DNA from: DAOVQB01 sp023128935
Lineage (GTDB): Bacteria; Eisenbacteria; RBG-16-71-46; CAIMUX01; WJJG01
Assembly: GCA_030628905.1 (NCBI GenBank)
Contig: DAOVQB010000193.1
Span: 1-8,719, forward strand
Length of the DNA stretch: 8,719 nt
Direction of reading: 5' to 3'
Part shown: one piece after another, positions 5,723 through 8,719 of the stretch
Layout of the letters: every line of letters begins with the position of its first letter
Numbering within the stretch: the stretch's first letter is position 1
Position numbers and translations under genes: made by a program
Notes under the pieces: generated by a model
Database searches by the model: none
Seen by the model: the letters and a program-made list of their open reading frames with translations, nothing else
What the model was told of the DNA's origin: nothing

Positions 5723-5745
5723 GGGGAAGCATGGAAGGCTTCCCC
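5723..5745. repeat. Hairpin in the LysE exporter leader
   Basis: GGGGAAGC (5723-5730) and GCTTCCCC (5738-5745) form an 8-bp stem with a 7-nt loop, about 60 nt before the exporter start. There is no following T run, so it is not a standard terminator. Confidence 0.5.
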
Positions 5746-5806
5746 GGAGGCGACCGCCCCGCCGCGCAGGATCCTCGGGCGCGGTTGGAATTGACGGGTT
5801 GGGCCT

Positions 5807-6415
5807 ATGATCCTCTATCTTATACAGGGTGTCGGTCTCGGTTTTGCAGGTGCTGCGCAACCCGGCCCCTTTCAGACGTACATCATCTCACAGGCACTGA
5901 AGAACGGATGGCAGCGCACTCTTCCCAGCGCTCTGGCGCCGCTCATCAGCGACGGACTCATCATTCTGATCGTACTGCTAGTCTTGAGTCAGGTGCCGGA
6001 TGGTCTGCAGCGCGGTCTGCACATCGCAAGCGGACTCTTTATCACTTATCTGTCAGTAAGCGCATTCCTTAGATGGCGCCACTTTGACAAGAGAGCCCTC
6101 CCGGCGCGTGAATCCAGCCCCCAGAGCCTTCTCAAGGCAATTGTTATGAATCTGATCAGCCCCGGGCCATACGTTTACTGGAGCTTGGTCGCTGGGCCAA
6201 CACTGCTGAGCGGTTGGCGTGCTGCTCCCATCAATGGGATCGCTTTCCTATTCGGATTCTACGCGACGCTTGTCACTACCTTCGGGGCAATCATCCTGAC
6301 CTTTGGTTCAGCAAGCCGGCTGGGGCCAAGAATCAACCGCGCTCTAATCGGGCTATCGGCTGCCGCCTTGGCCTGTTTTGCTGTCTATCAGTTGTGGCTG
6401 GGTGTTGCCGGGTAG
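5807..6415 (+). CDS. LysE/RhtB-family exporter
   Basis: This 202-residue inner-membrane protein belongs to the LysE superfamily, which exports amino acids and related small molecules. It shows about six hydrophobic segments. The N-terminal signature GLGFAGAAQPGPFQTYIIS carries the proline-glycine-proline that is typical of LysE/RhtB proteins, and a second ISPGPYVYW (about 117-125) marks the matching half-repeat. Length fits the family (about 200-210). The ATG at 5807 is the only reasonable start because an in-frame stop lies at 5792-5794; its Shine-Dalgarno is weak. The substrate cannot be read from sequence. It stands alone on its strand and converges on the carbonic anhydrase with 58 bp between stops. 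The upstream DNA is hairpin-rich and may form a structured leader. Confidence 0.85.
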   Translation: MILYLIQGVGLGFAGAAQPGPFQTYIISQALKNGWQRTLPSALAPLISDGLIILIVLLVLSQVPDGLQRGLHIASGLFITYLSVSAFLRWRHFDKRALPARESSPQSLLKAIVMNLISPGPYVYWSLVAGPTLLSGWRAAPINGIAFLFGFYATLVTTFGAIILTFGSASRLGPRINRALIGLSAAALACFAVYQLWLGVAG

Positions 6416-6473
6416 GGTCCGTACCATGGTGAACAGGGATTTCCGCAGAACCGTACGAAGTCATCCAGGCCAT
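6416..6473. other. Convergent intergenic gap between exporter and carbonic anhydrase
   Basis: 58 bp separate the two stops. No strong stem with a T run was seen on either strand, so the transcription end points remain undefined. Confidence 0.4.
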
Positions 6474-7046
6474 TCAGAGAATCTCAACGACACCGCTGTC
6501 CATGTCGTAGTATGCCGCAAAGACCTTCAACCTCTCGGATGCCACTAGGCCTGACAAGATCGGTTCAGACTTCTGAAGCAGCTTCGCAAGCATCCGTGCG
6601 TTCGCCTTGGCAGCATTGTTCACCAGTTCGCCGGGTTGGTCCTTCGCCGCGTTCACGGCCGATTGGAGCGCATTAGCTACGCAAGACAGGTGGCCATGAA
6701 ATTCACCCCCGTTAGCAGTGGCCGTAATCGCTCCACATTGGGAATGTCCCAGCACCATGATCAGGGGCGTATGAAGATGAGCCGCAGCGTACTCGATGCT
6801 TGCCAAGACTAGGTCATCTATCACATTCCCGGCCACGCGGATGACGAACAGATCCCCCAACCCCTGATCGAAGATCACCTCGGGCGGCACCCGAGAATCG
6901 GAACAGCCCAGAATCACCGCAAAGGGGCACTGGCCATCGTGCAGTGCCGCCCGGTGCTCAGCCGCCTGATGGGGGTGGATCTGCCTGGAAGATACATATC
7001 GCTTGTTGCCGACCATCAACCGTTCCAATGAAGGAACCCAAGCCAT
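6474..7046 (-). CDS. Beta-class carbonic anhydrase
   Basis: This enzyme interconverts CO2 and bicarbonate at a zinc ion, in the cytoplasm unless a signal is missed. From the ATG at 7046 it has 190 residues. The zinc ligands and catalytic dyad are all present: C48, D50 and R52 in LGCSDSRVPPE, and H101 and C104 in GHSQCGAI. IFDQGLGDLFVIRVAGNV and the final AYYDMDSGVVEIL are also typical. The frame is open to 7130, but that extension is encoded by the degenerate tandem repeats, so it is probably not translated. GTG at 7070 is an alternative start. No Shine-Dalgarno is convincing for either. It lacks the membrane-transporter fusion seen in some relatives. No partner gene for carbon fixation or cyanate use is adjacent, so its role is unclear. 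Confidence 0.93.
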   Translation of the reverse strand: MAWVPSLERLMVGNKRYVSSRQIHPHQAAEHRAALHDGQCPFAVILGCSDSRVPPEVIFDQGLGDLFVIRVAGNVIDDLVLASIEYAAAHLHTPLIMVLGHSQCGAITATANGGEFHGHLSCVANALQSAVNAAKDQPGELVNNAAKANARMLAKLLQKSEPILSGLVASERLKVFAAYYDMDSGVVEIL

Positions 7047-7063
7047 CGTCTCGTTCGTATGAT

Positions 7064-7160
7064 CTCCCACACCTGACCTCTGTTCACCTGGGCCTGGCCT
7101 CCGCTCAACTTGGGCCTGACGCCTGCTCACATGGCCCTGGCTGCCACTCGCCTGCGCTCA
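7064..7160. repeat. Degenerate tandem repeats of about 21-22 bp
   Basis: Reading the minus strand, units begin TGAGC or TGAAC and contain a GGCCAGGCCC-like core. They are 7160-7130 (31 bp, with an insertion), 7129-7108 (TGAGCAGGCGTCAGGCCCAA), 7107-7087 (TGAGCGGAGGCCAGGCCCAG) and 7086 to about 7064 (TGAACAGAGGTCAGGTGTGG). They lie directly upstream of the carbonic anhydrase. Repeated ~20-bp transposase-binding sites are known at the ends of IS21-family elements, so this may be an IS end remnant. A regulator array is another possibility. Confidence 0.55.
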
Positions 7161-7621
7161 GGGCCCCATTGTTGGGCTGCTGGGTGCTGGACTTGACTTT
7201 AGGCTGGCCAGTTCCGATTGCACCCGTTTCTTGCAGGGTCGATCTTGCCATGGGAAGACTACTCCGTCCAGGACTGTAGCGGACAGCTTATGGGGTCCCT
7301 GCGCTGGATTCCTGAGGCATCTGTCTGTTCAAGATTGGACATCGATGGTAATAGACCAGCAGGAAACCCGTACGATAGCTGCTTCCACAGTCGCCTGTTC
7401 CCTGCTTGGTCTATATCGCGCTCAACGACGCCCGTAGCGAGAGAGGTCCGTTGCCGATCCTCTTCCTTCAGCCGGCGATTCCAATCCATCCGGTTCGGCG
7501 GTCGCGTTGCGCTTCAACGGCATTACTCAATAGTGTTTGGTGAGCGGAATCTAACACGCGAAATGCGCGCGGCCGGCCGGGGGAGGGCACCCAAAGGCAA
7601 CCGTGGCACGTAATGGGGTCC
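7161..7621. other. Non-coding stretch between the repeat array and the CHAT gene
   Basis: Open frames here (7218-7613 + and 7259-7489 -) have no recognisable family and no clear start signal. The stretch holds an imperfect inverted repeat at 7351-7414, and a direct repeat ATGGGGTCCCT at 7290-7300 and 7613-7623. The second copy of the direct repeat overlaps the CHAT stop codon. Confidence 0.45.
7351..7414. repeat. Imperfect inverted repeat of about 17 bp
   Basis: ATAGACCAGCAGGAAAC (7351-7367) matches the reverse complement of 7397-7414 (ATAGACCAAGCAGGGAAC) apart from one inserted base and one substitution. The loop is 29 nt. It could be a paired terminal sequence of a small element or a regulator site. 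Confidence 0.55.
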
Positions 7622-8719
7622 CTATCCTGCTTCGCCGATCAACACGAATGCCGACCAGTTGGCGGGGTGGCGGAATGGCTGGTGGCCATCGGCGTCTGTG
7701 TACGTGCGTAACCAGTGCTTGGCCTCACGCAGGGCGGCGGCTTTGGACATAACGGCAGTAGACCGGGCTGCGCCGGGTTGCGCGGACCCATCTCCACACA
7801 GGTTGCGGTAGAAACGTTCCATCAGGAGGGCAGCGGCGCTGTCCTTCACCTTCCAGAGACTCACTAGCAAGCAACGTGCACCGGCTTGCAGGAAGGCCTG
7901 GGCGAGGCCGATGTGTCCCTCTCCTCCGGTGCGCTTCCCCAAGGCCGTGCCGCAGGCGCTCAGGGTGACGAGCTCTGCATTGAGATCCCACTCGCGGGCC
8001 ACCTTATCCATGGTGAGTAGGCCGTCGCAATACACTTCATCGCCGGTTGCGATCTCTTCTGTGTTCGGCCGGTGCACCTGGGAGAGGATCAGGGCCGAGC
8101 GGGCGGGCTGGTCCGCGTCGACCAAGGCGTGTGTGGCCAGATGGATGGTTTCGAACTCGCGCAGGGCACCCGATGCGGCCAGTTCGTCGAGTTTCTTCTC
8201 CGCGGCCGCGGGGCCGACAAGCACGGTAGCTTCCGGGATTAGCGCGGCAATGCGCTGTACCTCGCGGCGTGTTTGGGTGAGACGCGGCAGCCGGGCCAGC
8301 GCAGTACAGTCTCCACGCAATGCGTCGCGCAAGTCTCCCGGCGCCAGTTGGCACATCGCAAGTGCTGCATTGTGCTTGGTGGCGGAAACCCCTGCCGCCT
8401 GCTCATAATTCATTGCGGCCAGGTGCGCGTCAGTGAAGGGTGGATCACCCAGTAGGAGCGCTTTGGCTACCGCTCCCGGCCGCTTCCCACCGCTGTGTTC
8501 CTGCAGCCACGCATAGACGGTCGCCGATGGAGCATACGAGATCGCGAAGCGATCGACCAGGTAGGTGCCATCTTCGTCGATCAGCGCTTCGAGGGGCAAC
8601 CCGAGGACTGGGCCCGATGGGAGGAAGACCAGGTGGCTGGCGCTCTCCAGATGGGCCAACAGCGGGGCTACCCAGTGGGCGTAGAGGAAACGTGCTTCCG
8701 CGTCCTGCGCCGAGAAGGA
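7622..8719 (-). CDS. CHAT-domain (caspase-like) protein, C-terminal part
   Basis: The frame is open to the window edge, so the N-terminus is missing; 365 residues are visible. The CHAT signature is clear: LVFLPSGPVLGLPLEAL, then FAISYAPSATVYAWL, and the presumed catalytic histidine in IHLATHAL (visible residue 197) and cysteine in LSACGTALGK (256). The end (HPANWSAFVLIGEAG) is the usual family C-terminus. CHAT proteins are cysteine-protease-like and often have N-terminal TPR repeats. In bacteria some act in defence or programmed-death pathways, but most have no known role. Both catalytic residues are kept, so proteolysis is possible. No partner (TPR, effector, CRISPR or gasdermin gene) lies downstream. 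A TTG at 8659 could be read as a start, but the frame and homology continue past it. Confidence 0.88.
   Translation of the reverse strand, partial: SFSAQDAEARFLYAHWVAPLLAHLESASHLVFLPSGPVLGLPLEALIDEDGTYLVDRFAISYAPSATVYAWLQEHSGGKRPGAVAKALLLGDPPFTDAHLAAMNYEQAAGVSATKHNAALAMCQLAPGDLRDALRGDCTALARLPRLTQTRREVQRIAALIPEATVLVGPAAAEKKLDELAASGALREFETIHLATHALVDADQPARSALILSQVHRPNTEEIATGDEVYCDGLLTMDKVAREWDLNAELVTLSACGTALGKRTGGEGHIGLAQAFLQAGARCLLVSLWKVKDSAAALLMERFYRNLCGDGSAQPGAARSTAVMSKAAALREAKHWLRTYTDADGHQPFRHPANWSAFVLIGEAG

Larger units (their letters stand above)
5255..5806. other. Gene-poor stretch upstream of the LysE exporter
   Basis: No gene is supported. An open frame at 5391-5708 (+) codes for a 105-residue product. 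Its segment VSKRSLAQARASIG faintly recalls the N-terminal region of IS4-type transposases, but the rest matches nothing I know. Inverted repeats are dense (5469-5519, 5635-5681, 5723-5745). Tandem TTGAC motifs at 5364 and 5381 could be -35 boxes, but no convincing -10 box follows at the right distance. Confidence 0.45.

Noticed and set aside
7047..7130. 28-residue N-terminal extension of the carbonic anhydrase.
   Set aside because: It is encoded by the degenerate repeat array and is not part of the usual beta-carbonic anhydrase fold.
7103..7177. Possible integron attC site: GCTCAAC (7103-7109) and GTTGGGC (7171-7177) fit RYYYAAC and GTTRRRY, with inner complementary segments.
   Set aside because: The inner pairing comes from the degenerate tandem repeats, the spacing between outer and inner boxes is irregular, no integrase or second attC was seen, and the adjacent gene is oriented away.
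7218..7613. 131-codon open frame between the carbonic anhydrase and the CHAT gene.
   Set aside because: Composition is arginine- and serine-rich as in a shadow frame, there is no convincing ribosome site, and no family is recognised.
1..8719. CRISPR arrays, tRNA and rRNA genes.
   Set aside because: No regularly spaced identical repeats, no cloverleaf-like segments and no ribosomal RNA signatures were noticed on either strand.

Overview
This window reads as an accessory 'genome island' from a moderately GC-rich proteobacterium. A gammaproteobacterium of the sulfur-oxidiser or purple-sulfur kind is a guess from the gene mix (CHAT protease-like protein, small beta-carbonic anhydrase, layers of IS91, IS21 and DDE elements). 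No 16S or core gene is present to confirm this. The left 60% is a stack of mobile-element remnants. The right 40% carries three ordinary-looking genes separated by repeat-rich non-coding DNA.

Layout. Positions 1-218 hold the tail of an IS21-type istA and the first ~45 codons of istB, which break off at a perfect 18-bp palindrome. About 361-2846 is an IS91-family element with two coupled minus-strand genes, a complete XerD-like tyrosine recombinase and a Y2 (HUH) transposase whose start lies 1 nt after the recombinase stop. Positions 2939-3540 are a symmetric fossil. The C-terminal ends of two different tyrosine recombinases, of the type found in RIT (recombinase-in-trio) elements, lie back to back and diverge from a 15-bp inverted repeat. 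Each is followed by an ATGYGGAG / CTCCRCAT inverted pair with the same 45-bp spacer. Positions 3541-5169 are a DDE (rve) transposase, truncated by that fossil, with an upstream zinc-ribbon/HTH partner that overlaps it by 8 bp.

The region 5170-5806 has no convincing gene but several inverted repeats. A LysE/RhtB-type exporter (5807-6415, +) converges on a beta-class carbonic anhydrase (6474-7046, -). Upstream of the carbonic anhydrase is an array of degenerate ~21-22 bp repeats, then about 440 bp with no recognisable gene. The window ends inside the C-terminal half of a CHAT-domain (caspase-like) protein (7622-8719, -).

The most interesting signal is the recombinase fossil and its end sequences. 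The same ATGTGGAG core occurs as a zero-spacer palindrome at 219-236, exactly where istB is cut, so related recombinases may have acted at more than one point here. No CRISPR array, tRNA or rRNA was seen. No operon links the three cargo genes.
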